Below are positions 17,448 to 24,970 of a DNA stretch of 34,579 nt, in pieces (the stretch's first letter is position 1; every line of letters begins with the position of its first letter). The notes beneath the pieces were generated by a model that saw only the letters and a list, made by a program, of their open reading frames with translations, was not told the DNA's origin and searched no databases. The stretch covers positions 1 through 34,579 of the forward strand of contig CAAGIW010000071.1 of the NCBI GenBank assembly GCA_900770025.1, read 5' to 3'. Both the position numbers and the translations under genes were made by a program. Source of the stretch: an uncultured Prevotella sp. GTDB taxonomy: Bacteria; Bacteroidota; Bacteroidia; Bacteroidales; Bacteroidaceae.

Positions 17448-18399
17448 GATTATATGTATTATGTGATTTTTCAAAGTTCTCGTAGGCATTCACTATTTTT
17501 GTAATCAGGTGATGTCTCACAATATCGTTCTTGCCGAATTCCACTACGCCTATTTCGTCAATTTGATGAAGGATATCCAAAGCGTCTTTCAGGCCGCTCT
17601 TTTTGTCTCTGGGCAAATCCACCTGAGTCAGGTCACCAGTAATAATCATCTTTGTGTTCCAGCCCATTCTTGTCAGAAACATCTTTATCTGCGCCGTTGT
17701 GGTGTTTTGCGCCTCATCGAGTACCACTATGGCATCGTTCAGGGTTCTTCCGCGCATAAATGCCAAAGGCGCTATCTGTATGACGTGCTTTTCCATCATC
17801 TCCTGCAGTTTGCTCGCAGGTATCATGTCTTCTAATGCATCATACAGGGGTTGTAGATACGGGTCGATTTTGTCTTTCATGTCGCCGGGAAGAAATCCTA
17901 ATTTCTCGCCAGCCTCTACCGCTGGTCTGCTTAGGATGATTCTTTTGATCGTCTTTTCTTTCAGTGCCTTCACAGCAAGGGCGATGCTCAGATATGTCTT
18001 TCCGGTTCCTGCTGGGCCCACTGCAAAGAGCATGTCATGTTTGGCAAACTTTTCTATGAGCAGTTTTTGGTTCTCTGTGCGCGGCTTGACAGGTTTTCCT
18101 GACAGCGTATAAACTACCACTCCGTCAGAATGTTCCTCTTCCTGATAACCTCCCTTAACGATGTTCAGGATGCTTTCTTCCCTTAATGAGTTGTATTTCA
18201 GTACGTGCAGTCGCATCTTTTCCAAGCTCTCTTCGAAGGCGCACATCTGCTCCTCGTCGCCCAAAACCCTTATCACATTGTTTCTGGCGACAATTCTCAG
18301 CTTGGGATACAGAGACCTGACAATTTGCAGATTGGCATTCTTGATGCCAAACAAGACCATGGGGTCGATATCCTCTATGACGATATGTTTTTCAGTCAA
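17425..18399 (-). CDS. phoH: PhoH family P-loop ATPase
   Basis: This is a 324-aa PhoH-type protein: an N-terminal domain (1 to about 105), then a helicase-like ATPase with Walker A VGPAGTGKT (about 127-135), SRPAVEAGEKLGFLPGD, Walker B IVVLDEAQN and ITGDLTQVD. The family is linked to RNA handling, but the cellular role is not settled. The start is unusual. The N-terminus MTEKHIVIEDIDP begins at a TTG (18399), and no ATG exists further upstream in frame. ATG at 18360 would remove 13 residues that look like part of the domain. The first gene of the operon phoH-purC-menG-aroE-purM-prfA-pyrF, with a promoter at 18426-18433. Confidence 0.9.
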   Translation of the reverse strand: MTEKHIVIEDIDPMVLFGIKNANLQIVRSLYPKLRIVARNNVIRVLGDEEQMCAFEESLEKMRLHVLKYNSLREESILNIVKGGYQEEEHSDGVVVYTLSGKPVKPRTENQKLLIEKFAKHDMLFAVGPAGTGKTYLSIALAVKALKEKTIKRIILSRPAVEAGEKLGFLPGDMKDKIDPYLQPLYDALEDMIPASKLQEMMEKHVIQIAPLAFMRGRTLNDAIVVLDEAQNTTTAQIKMFLTRMGWNTKMIITGDLTQVDLPRDKKSGLKDALDILHQIDEIGVVEFGKNDIVRHHLITKIVNAYENFEKSHNTYNHESINDN

Positions 18400-18425
18400 T
18401 TTGCAAGATGAATTTAAACTCCTTG

Positions 18426-18433
18426 CAAAATTA
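18426..18433 (-). promoter_or_regulatory. -7 element for the phoH-pyrF operon
   Basis: Minus-strand TAATTTTG matches TAnnTTTG. Transcription would begin near 18419, about 20 nt before the TTG start of phoH, which supports that start. The upstream DNA is very AT-rich, but a correctly spaced -33 TTTG is not visible. Confidence 0.5.
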
Positions 18434-18484
18434 CAAAATAAATAAGAATAAAAGATGAAACAACAGCGATTATTTTATTCTTGT

Positions 18485-19204
18485 TTATTTGTCTCTCTTA
18501 TGGGCTGTCAAATCTTTCACCACTTCAGAGCCGATGATAATGCCGGCCACCGCAGGGATAAATGCATTACTGGCTGGTGTGTTCCTGCCGTTTTGCCTCT
18601 CTACAATGGTTTTCATGGGCTGCTCGTCACTGCACACCACTTTCAGTTTCGGTATGTTCATCTCTTTCAGTTTTTTTCTGATGATTCTTGCTAATGGGTC
18701 ATATTTCGTTTGCTTGATATCTGTCACTTTGAAGGAAGTGGGATTCATTTTGTTGGCGGTTCCCATACAGCAGAGTATCGGCACATGTAGAGCATGACAT
18801 CTTTTTATCAGTTCTATCTTGGCACTCATGGTGTCAATGCAGTCAATGACATAGTCATAGACACTTAGGTCTGTTTCGTTGGCATTCTCCGGCAAATAAA
18901 ACAGTTCGTGTGTAGTGATGTTGCAGTTTGGGTTTATATCAAGCACTCTCTCTTTGGCAACGTCCACTTTTTTCCTGCCCACATGGCTGTGCAGGGCAAT
19001 TATCTGTCTGTTGATGTTGGATGCGCTGATTGTATCGTTATCAAAAATATCAATGTTTCCCACTCCACTGCGTGCAAGTATCTCCAAAGCATATCCTCCA
19101 ACACCCCCAATCCCAAACAGTGCAATCTTGGAATTGTGCAACTTTTCGATGGATTCTTCGCCCAACAGGGCAGTGGTACGTGATAACCATTCCATGTTTT
19201 CCAT
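18485..19204 (-). CDS. tcdA: tRNA threonylcarbamoyladenosine dehydratase (TcdA/CsdL, E1-like)
   Basis: TcdA converts t6A37 of ANN-decoding tRNAs to its cyclic form using ATP. The protein is 239 aa, a little shorter than E. coli TcdA. The E1/ThiF fold shows GIGGVGGYALEILARSGVG (glycine loop), DNDTISASNINRQI (ATP-binding Asp and Arg), DCIDTMSAKIELI and CSDEQP. An alternative ATG lies three codons in (19195). It is 57 bp downstream of tRNA-Glu with no recognisable promoter between, so it may be read from the tRNA promoter at 19479-19510; a weak hairpin in that gap might reduce readthrough. Confidence 0.9.
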   Translation of the reverse strand: MENMEWLSRTTALLGEESIEKLHNSKIALFGIGGVGGYALEILARSGVGNIDIFDNDTISASNINRQIIALHSHVGRKKVDVAKERVLDINPNCNITTHELFYLPENANETDLSVYDYVIDCIDTMSAKIELIKRCHALHVPILCCMGTANKMNPTSFKVTDIKQTKYDPLARIIRKKLKEMNIPKLKVVCSDEQPMKTIVERQNGRNTPASNAFIPAVAGIIIGSEVVKDLTAHKRDK

Positions 19205-19261
19205 AAAAGCAAAAAAATCGAATTAAAGAAAGAACTTTTCCTCCTTTAACCCGAAACTTGG

Positions 19262-19333
19262 TAGTGGATAGGGGAATCGAACCCCTATGCCAAGATTGAG
19301 AATCTTGTATCCTAACCATTAGATGAATCCACC
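19262..19333 (-). tRNA. tRNA-Glu (CTC)
   Basis: A 72-nt cloverleaf on the minus strand: acceptor GGTGGAT pairs with ATCCACT (one G-T at the end), discriminator A at 19262. The anticodon stem CAAGA/TCTTG encloses loop TTCTCAA, giving anticodon CTC (codon GAG). T arm AGGGG-TTCGATT-CCCCT. CCA is not encoded. Confidence 0.93.
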
Positions 19334-19347
19334 ATTATATTTCTGCG

Positions 19348-19434
19348 CGGAAGCTGGGGGATTCGAACCCCCGGTACGGGAACCCGTACGGCAGTTTAGC
19401 AAACTGCTGGTTTCAGCCACTCACCCAAACTTCC
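19348..19434 (-). tRNA. tRNA-Ser (GCT)
   Basis: An 87-nt cloverleaf with a long variable arm: acceptor GGAAGTT/AGCTTCC, discriminator G at 19348. The anticodon stem GCAGT/ACTGC encloses TTGCTAA, anticodon GCT (AGC/AGT codons). The variable arm is GTACGGG-TT-CCCGTAC. The long arm and G73 identify a serine tRNA. It lies 14 bp upstream of tRNA-Glu and shares its promoter. Confidence 0.95.
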
Positions 19435-19478
19435 TTCCCGATTGTCGTATTCCGCAGCATTTTCTCTCAAATGCGGTG

Positions 19479-19510
19479 CAAAGGTATATATTTATTTTCA
19501 AACCTGCAAA
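19479..19510 (-). promoter_or_regulatory. Promoter of tRNA-Ser / tRNA-Glu (and possibly tcdA)
   Basis: On the minus strand, TTTG at 19507-19510 is followed after exactly 20 bp by TACCTTTG at 19479-19486. This is a complete Bacteroidota housekeeping promoter about 45 bp ahead of the tRNA-Ser gene. Confidence 0.8.
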
Positions 19511-19620
19511 TGTTTTTGCTCTTTTTTTTCAAGATTCTTTTTTCGATGCACGTGAGTTCAGTATAAGCCTTATACGGTAAGTTTGCTTTTGTCAATGATG
19601 CGTCCTTGCGTGTCGTTTTG

Positions 19621-19730
19621 CAAAACGCACCATTTTGGAATGCAAAACGCACCATTTTGGAATGCAAAACGCACCATTTTGGAATGCAAAACGCACCATT
19701 TTAGAACGCAAAACGCACCGTTTTGGAATT
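19621..19730 (-). repeat. 22-bp tandem repeat array, copy A (5 units)
   Basis: Five head-to-tail units of 22 bp begin at 19621, 19643, 19665, 19687 and 19709. Units 1-3 are identical; 4 and 5 differ by a few bases. The plus-strand unit core is CAAAACGCACCATTTTG plus a 5-bp linker. On the minus strand each core can fold as a hairpin (YAAAAYG/CGTTTTG). The same unit in opposite orientation forms the array at 34488-34579. Just outside unit 1, CGTTTTGCAAAACG (19614-19627) is a perfect palindrome. Confidence 0.92.
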
Positions 19731-19785
19731 TGATACAAATTGTCTTGGTATTCAATTAGCTTTCAGCATCGTCTCAAAAAGCATG

Positions 19786-19812
19786 TTATCCGCTTATCAT
19801 CAGCCACTTATC
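19786..19812 (-). repeat. 27-bp conserved motif of the repeat element, copy A
   Basis: This matches the reverse complement of 34402-34428 at 25 of 27 positions. It lies 55 bp from the end of array copy A, against 59 bp in the other copy, and the spacers between are weakly alignable. The two loci therefore appear to be copies of one larger element, not merely of a simple repeat. Confidence 0.85.
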
Positions 19813-19815
19813 TCT

Positions 19816-19840
19816 CCACCTTCAAAGAGTATGAAGGTGG
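19816..19840 (-). terminator. Hairpin after thrC
   Basis: CCACCTTCA (19816-19824) pairs perfectly with 19832-19840 around a 7-nt loop, 31 bp beyond the thrC stop. There is no T-run on the minus-strand side, so it may act as a 3' stabiliser as well as a terminator. Confidence 0.6.
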
Positions 19841-19871
19841 GTGATTGGCAGACAGAATGATAAAACTGCCC

Positions 19872-21179
19872 TTAGGCTTCTTGCATCAGGAATGCCTTGA
19901 AGTTTTCAAAAGAGCTATCCATCGTCACGCTTTGCTTGTGTCCTTTCATAAATGCAGCCAGCCGTTCCGGAATTTCAATCTCGGTGCCAATGGCATTTTC
20001 CACGGTGTCCTTGAACTTGGCCGGGTGTGCGGTTTCGCAGAACACACCGTATTCGCCTTCTTTCAATCCTTCGCTCAATGCCTGATAGCCACAGGCTCCA
20101 TGAGGGTCGAGCACGTATTGGTTGGTTTGGAAGCACTGGTTCATCGCTTCCTTGATTTGTATGTCGTTGTATGTTGCACCGCTGATAAGCGACGTTATCT
20201 TGTCATGGTCGTGTCCATAGAGGTCGAGTATGCGTGCAAAGTTGCTGGGAGCTCCCACATCCATTGCGTTGGCAATGGTTTGTATGCTGGGTCTCGGATT
20301 ATACTTGCCTGTCTTCAGGTATTCAAAAAACACGTCGTTGGCATTGTTAGCGGCAATGAAGCGCTTGATGGGCAGACCCATGGCATGTCCGAATAGGGCC
20401 GCTGTGATGTTTCCGAAGTTTCCGCTGGGCACACAGACTACTAAGTTGTCTGCCTTTCCCAATGCCTTCATCCGTGCATATGCGTTGAAATAGTAGAATG
20501 CCTGTGGCAGGAATCGTGCCACATTGATGGAGTTGGCAGAGGTGAGTTGCATGTGTTCATTCAGTTCTGCATCCATAAAGGCGTTTTTCACCAGTGCCTG
20601 ACAGTCGTCGAAGGTGCCGTCAATCTCCAGTGCGGTGATGTTTTTCCCTAAGGTAGTGAACTGACATTCTTGTATCTTGCTCACCTTGCCTTTGGGATAC
20701 AGCACATATACATGTATGCCTTCCACTCCTAAAAAGCCATTAGCCACGGCAGAACCTGTATCGCCGCTGGTGGCCACCAGTACATTGACGAGTTTTCCGC
20801 TGTTTTTCTTGCCGATGAAATATTGCAGCAGGCGGGCCATAAAACGTGCACCAACGTCTTTGAAGGCCAGGGTGGGGCCATGGAACAGTTCCAAACTGTA
20901 AATTCTGTCGTTCACCTGTTGGATAGGACAGTCAAAGGAGAGTGTGTCGTTCACAATGTTGCGCAGTGCATCTTCGTCAATGTCTTCTCCAAAGAACGAG
21001 GAGGCCACCTGAAAGGCAATCTCATGGAATGTCATCTTGTCGATGTTCTCATAAAAGGCCGTTGGCAAGGGTCTTATCTGCTGAGGCATATACAGACCTT
21101 TGTCTTCTGCCAGTCCTTTCACTACGGCTTTTTCCAATGTGGCTACGGGGGCTTGCCCGTTGGTGCTATAATAAATCAT
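19872..21179 (-). CDS. thrC: Threonine synthase
   Basis: ThrC is the PLP enzyme that converts O-phosphohomoserine to threonine. It is 435 aa, as in E. coli-type enzymes. The N-terminal YYSTNGQAP, the PLP-binding K107 in HGPTLAFKDVGARF, the ATSGDTGSAV loop and PSGNFGN are all intact. It is the last gene of the thrA-apgM-thrC set, 51 bp after the apgM-like gene, and is followed by a hairpin. Confidence 0.96.
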   Translation of the reverse strand: MIYYSTNGQAPVATLEKAVVKGLAEDKGLYMPQQIRPLPTAFYENIDKMTFHEIAFQVASSFFGEDIDEDALRNIVNDTLSFDCPIQQVNDRIYSLELFHGPTLAFKDVGARFMARLLQYFIGKKNSGKLVNVLVATSGDTGSAVANGFLGVEGIHVYVLYPKGKVSKIQECQFTTLGKNITALEIDGTFDDCQALVKNAFMDAELNEHMQLTSANSINVARFLPQAFYYFNAYARMKALGKADNLVVCVPSGNFGNITAALFGHAMGLPIKRFIAANNANDVFFEYLKTGKYNPRPSIQTIANAMDVGAPSNFARILDLYGHDHDKITSLISGATYNDIQIKEAMNQCFQTNQYVLDPHGACGYQALSEGLKEGEYGVFCETAHPAKFKDTVENAIGTEIEIPERLAAFMKGHKQSVTMDSSFENFKAFLMQEA

Positions 21180-21230
21180 GGTGTTCTGATGTTTGTTAAG
21201 GTATTTCTTCTTACATTATTATATATAGGG

Positions 21231-22460
21231 TCAAAGGCGCATAAACGCATCCATGAACTCGTGGAACCTGAGCAGGCCATATTCCCCATTCACGCTACTG
21301 TACTCATCATACTGTGTTACACTGTCGGGAGTGATGCCCGAGTGCCACACGGCAAATGGTACAGGTTCGGCAACGTGTGTGCGCAGTTCCACCGGAGTGG
21401 GGTGGTCGGGGAGCACTGCTATCGCCACTGGCTCCTCCTGCATGTCGTGCACGGCCTTCCATATAGGTTCTATAATGCGTCGGTCCAAATTGGCGATGGT
21501 TTTCTCCTTCAGTTCCAGATCGCCATCGTGTCCTGCTTCGTCGCTGGCTTCCACGTGTAGGAATACGAAGTCATAACCATCTTTCAAGGCTTTGATGGCG
21601 GCTTGTGCCTTGCCTTCATAGTTGGTGTTTGCCAGTCCTGTCATTCCCTCCACGGTGATGCTTTCCAATCCTGCGTATTTCCCGATACCCCTAATCAGAT
21701 CGACAGCAGATATCACTGCTCCTTTTTTTATTGCCGGATAGGTTTCGCTCAGCGGTTGCATTTGCGGCCGATATCCGCCACTCCAGGGCCAGATGCTGTT
21801 TGCAGGGAGTGTGCGCCCCTCGTTGAACGGGTGGCTTGCTAATATTGCCTGTGAGTCGAGGATGAGTTTGTTGATGAGTGTAGCGGTCTCTTCGGCAGTC
21901 ATCCGGCCTTTTTCAAATGGCGCATCTTTCTCGGCCTTTACCAGTAGCGGTTCCCACTGCTCATCGGGATGGTCATGGGGCGGCGCACATTGGATATGCT
22001 TGTTGCCCCCCTTGATAATCAGCAGGTGGCGGTATTGGATGCCTTTGATGAATCTTATCTTTTCGTTGCCCAGTTTCTCGTTGAGTGCATCGATGAGGAT
22101 TCCACCCTGTTCGGTGGTGAGATGCCCCCCATGATGGTTCCTGATGCAACCGTCCATCAGTGTGATGATGTTGCAGCGAAGAGCCAGATCGTCTGGTTCC
22201 ATCTCATAGCCTATGCTGGCCGCCTCCAATGGTCCTCTCCCTTCATATACCAAATCGAGGTCATATCCCAGTATGGAGGTGTTGGCCACCTCGCTTCCCG
22301 GACTATATCCGTTTGGCACAGTAATCAGTCTTCCGTTTTTCCCTTCTGCTGCAAGCTGGTTCATGTATGGGGGCCTCACGTGCTCCAGTGGCGTCTTGTT
22401 GTCGATGCGCTGTATTCTGTGGTCGGCCATGCCGTCGCCCAATATAATAATGTGTTTCAT
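21231..22460 (-). CDS. apgM: ApgM-family phosphotransferase, proposed homoserine kinase
   Basis: The sequence belongs to the archaeal-type cofactor-independent phosphoglycerate mutase family (alkaline phosphatase superfamily). It starts MKHIIILGDGMADHRI with the metal-binding Asp, has the phosphoacceptor-region ANTSILGYD (Ser/Thr), and later VEASDEAGHDGD and LPDHPTPVELRTH. It is 409 aa from the ATG at 22460; the frame extends upstream into thrA, but that part is not family sequence. It sits between thrA and thrC, exactly where homoserine kinase is needed, and no thrB is present. Bacterial members in this context have been annotated as proposed homoserine kinases. Assigning homoserine as substrate rests on context. 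Confidence 0.88.
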   Translation of the reverse strand: MKHIIILGDGMADHRIQRIDNKTPLEHVRPPYMNQLAAEGKNGRLITVPNGYSPGSEVANTSILGYDLDLVYEGRGPLEAASIGYEMEPDDLALRCNIITLMDGCIRNHHGGHLTTEQGGILIDALNEKLGNEKIRFIKGIQYRHLLIIKGGNKHIQCAPPHDHPDEQWEPLLVKAEKDAPFEKGRMTAEETATLINKLILDSQAILASHPFNEGRTLPANSIWPWSGGYRPQMQPLSETYPAIKKGAVISAVDLIRGIGKYAGLESITVEGMTGLANTNYEGKAQAAIKALKDGYDFVFLHVEASDEAGHDGDLELKEKTIANLDRRIIEPIWKAVHDMQEEPVAIAVLPDHPTPVELRTHVAEPVPFAVWHSGITPDSVTQYDEYSSVNGEYGLLRFHEFMDAFMRL

Positions 22461-22497
22461 TGTGTTGTCGTTGATGATAGAATGTCTGCAGGCAATG

Positions 22498-24945
22498 TCA
22501 GATATTGGCAATGGACATGATGTTGGCGAACACCCCTGCTGCCGTCACGTCTGCACCGGCACCGTAGCCCTGTATCAGCATGGGATATTCCTTGTATCTT
22601 TCGGTGGTGAGCATCACAATGTTGTTAGAGCCTTCCAGATCGTAGAACGGGTGATGCTGATCGACTGCCTTCAGTTCCACAGAGGTCTTGCCGTGGTCCA
22701 TTACAGCCACAAATCTCCATTTTTTCTTTTCCTGTTGCAGCACTTTCCTCTTGCTTTCAAAGTCGGCATCTAACGTCGGAAGTTTCTCCCAAAACTGTTC
22801 TATGCTTCCTTCAAACATCTCGTCAGGGATGAACAGTTTCTTTTCCACATCGTCTTGCTCCACTTGGTAGCCAGCCTCACGTGTCAGGATTACCAGTTTC
22901 CTCACCACGTCCTTGCCGCTCAGGTCAATGCGTGGGTCGGGTTCGCTGTATCCTTGTTCCTTGGCTCTTCTCACGGTTTCAGAGAAGGGCACATCCTCTG
23001 CAATTTCGTTGAATATGAAGTTCAGCGTGCCACTCAATACCGCTTCAATCTTCAGTATCTTGTCACCAGAATCCCGCAAGTCATTGATGGTGCCGATGAT
23101 GGGCAGGCCGGCTCCCACGTTGGTCTCGAACAAGAACTTCACACCGCGTTTCAGAGCTGTCTTCTTCAGATTGAGGTAACTCTCAAAGTCGCTTGATGCA
23201 GCCACCTTGTTGGCGGCCACCACCGAGATATTGTGCTCCAGAAACGACTGATACAGCGACGCCACCTCTGCGCTTGCCGTGCAATCCACGAACACGCTGT
23301 TGAAGATGTTCATGCCGATGATTTCGTCGTGCAGTTGCTTGATGCCGTTGCAGGGCGATTGTTGCAGGGCTTCCTTATAGTTGGTAAGGTCAATGCCATC
23401 TCTACAGAAGATGGCATTCCTGCTGCTCGCAATCCCCACTACATTCAGTTTCAATCTTCGTGTGCGCATCAGTTCCTCGTATTGCGCACTTATCTGCTTC
23501 AGCAGGTTGCCGCCCACGGTGCCTATGCCACATACAAAGAGGTTGAGCACTTTATACTCGCTCAGAAAAAAACTGTCATGAATCACGTTGAGTGACTTGC
23601 GCAGGTATTTTGAATCCACTACAAACGAGATGTTCGTCTCTGATGCTCCTTGTGCACAGGCAATGACGCTGATACCGCTGCGACCTAAAGTGCCGAACAG
23701 TTTTCCGGCAATGCCAGGGGTGTGCTTCATGTTCTCGCCCACGATGGCCACCGTGGCAAGGCCACTTTCGGCGTGCATGGGGAACATGGCTCCTGTCTCA
23801 ATCTCTTTGGAGAACTCATCGTTCAGCACTGCCACAGCATTTTCTGCATCCTCATCACGCACGCCGATGGAGGTGGAGTTTTCTGAGGATGCCTGTGACA
23901 CCATGAATACTGAGATGCCGTTGTCTGCCAGAGCCGTGAAGATTCGTCTGTTTACGCCTATCACGCCCACCATAGACAAGCCCGTCACCGTAATCAGTGT
24001 AGTGCCGTTGATGCTCGAAATGCCCTTGATGGGCTTGCGGTCATTGTCTATCTTGTCTTTGATGATGGTGCCCGGCTCTTCGGGGTTGAACGTGTTTTTT
24101 ACCTTTATTGGTATGTTTTTGATGCACACGGGATAGATGGTGGGCGGATAGATTACTTTGGCTCCGAAGTTGCACAGTTCCATAGCTTCCACGTAGCTCA
24201 ATTCGTTGATGGTATAGGCGGTGCGTATCACGCGTGGGTCAGCAGTCATAAAGCCGTTCACGTCTGTCCATATTTCCAATGCATCGGCATCTAATGCAGC
24301 GGCAATGATGGATGCAGTATAGTCGCTGCCGCCACGTCCCAGATTGGTTATCTCTCCGGAATGTTCGTCGGCACTGATGAATCCGGGCACGATGATAGGC
24401 GAGGATTTCAGTTTCTCGCCGTTGTCTGACAAGAAGGTGCTTATCACCAGTTTGTTTGTCAGTTCACTGTCTAAAACGTGTTTTCCACGTTTTTGCTCAG
24501 TCTTGATAAATTCTCGTGAGTCCAGTCTCGTGGCACCAGTTATCAGGGCTGCAACGATATGGCTACTGAGCCGTTCACCATAACTTACAATGGCTGCCAT
24601 GGTCTTGGCGCTCAGGTCGCGAATCAGATAAACACCGTAGTAGATGGAGCGGAGCTCTTCCAATAATTCGTCCAAAATATTGATGAGCTGGTCGCGTTGG
24701 CCTTTATCGGTAATGATGGTGTTCACCATGTTGTGATGGCGTGTAGCCATGTCATTGAATTCTGTTTTGTACAGGTCATCTCCTTTTACCGCCAGTTGCG
24801 AGGTGTAAATCAGCTTGTCGGTGATGCCCCCCAATGCGCTGACCACCACGACCACCTGTTCGGTTTGCGACTCTACAATCTTCTTCAAACTTAATATGCT
24901 GTCCACTGAGCCGACGGATGTTCCGCCAAATTTCAATACTTTCAT
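22498..24945 (-). CDS. thrA: Bifunctional aspartate kinase / homoserine dehydrogenase
   Basis: This fused enzyme catalyses the first and third steps from aspartate to threonine. At 815 aa it is full length. The aspartokinase part (1 to about 290) has KVLKFGGTSVGSVDSI, GRGGSDYTASI and WTDVNGFMTADPR. ACT regulatory domains span about 300-460 (ITVTGLSMVGVIGV; VAIVGENMKHTPGI). The homoserine dehydrogenase part (about 465-815) begins LFVCGIGTVGGNLL and contains VVAANK, ETNVGAGLPIIGTI and GTLNFIF. Threonine feedback inhibition is known for the family. No attenuator is visible; only 25 bp separate it from the upstream ferredoxin-like gene. Confidence 0.96.
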   Translation of the reverse strand: MKVLKFGGTSVGSVDSILSLKKIVESQTEQVVVVVSALGGITDKLIYTSQLAVKGDDLYKTEFNDMATRHHNMVNTIITDKGQRDQLINILDELLEELRSIYYGVYLIRDLSAKTMAAIVSYGERLSSHIVAALITGATRLDSREFIKTEQKRGKHVLDSELTNKLVISTFLSDNGEKLKSSPIIVPGFISADEHSGEITNLGRGGSDYTASIIAAALDADALEIWTDVNGFMTADPRVIRTAYTINELSYVEAMELCNFGAKVIYPPTIYPVCIKNIPIKVKNTFNPEEPGTIIKDKIDNDRKPIKGISSINGTTLITVTGLSMVGVIGVNRRIFTALADNGISVFMVSQASSENSTSIGVRDEDAENAVAVLNDEFSKEIETGAMFPMHAESGLATVAIVGENMKHTPGIAGKLFGTLGRSGISVIACAQGASETNISFVVDSKYLRKSLNVIHDSFFLSEYKVLNLFVCGIGTVGGNLLKQISAQYEELMRTRRLKLNVVGIASSRNAIFCRDGIDLTNYKEALQQSPCNGIKQLHDEIIGMNIFNSVFVDCTASAEVASLYQSFLEHNISVVAANKVAASSDFESYLNLKKTALKRGVKFLFETNVGAGLPIIGTINDLRDSGDKILKIEAVLSGTLNFIFNEIAEDVPFSETVRRAKEQGYSEPDPRIDLSGKDVVRKLVILTREAGYQVEQDDVEKKLFIPDEMFEGSIEQFWEKLPTLDADFESKRKVLQQEKKKWRFVAVMDHGKTSVELKAVDQHHPFYDLEGSNNIVMLTTERYKEYPMLIQGYGAGADVTAAGVFANIMSIANI

Positions 24946-24970
24946 CTATGTATAACTCTTTTAAGTGGGT

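Larger units (their letters stand above)
19435..19871. other. Gene-free interval with tRNA promoter, repeat element and thrC hairpin
   Basis: No credible gene is present. The interval contains the tRNA promoter, five 22-bp repeat units (19621-19730), a diverged spacer, a 27-bp conserved motif (19786-19812) and the hairpin after thrC (19816-19840). Short open frames crossing the array only translate the repeat. Confidence 0.75.

Noticed and set aside
19223..19249. Terminator between tRNA-Glu and tcdA
   Set aside because: TTAAAG/CTTTAA is short and AT-rich with a long loop; a T-run follows at some distance, but the support is too weak for a feature entry.
19621..19730. CRISPR array
   Set aside because: The units are contiguous 22-bp repeats with 5-bp linkers and no unique spacers, and no cas genes are present.
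19570..19755. Small frames across the 22-bp array translating as FQNGAFC/KWCVL/KMVRFA repeats
   Set aside because: A 22-bp period passes through all three frames, so any strand without a stop in the unit stays open. These are products of the repeat, not genes.
24946..24970. Threonine attenuator or leader peptide before thrA
   Set aside because: Only 25 bp separate thrA from the upstream gene, with no Thr/Ile-rich leader or alternative hairpins.
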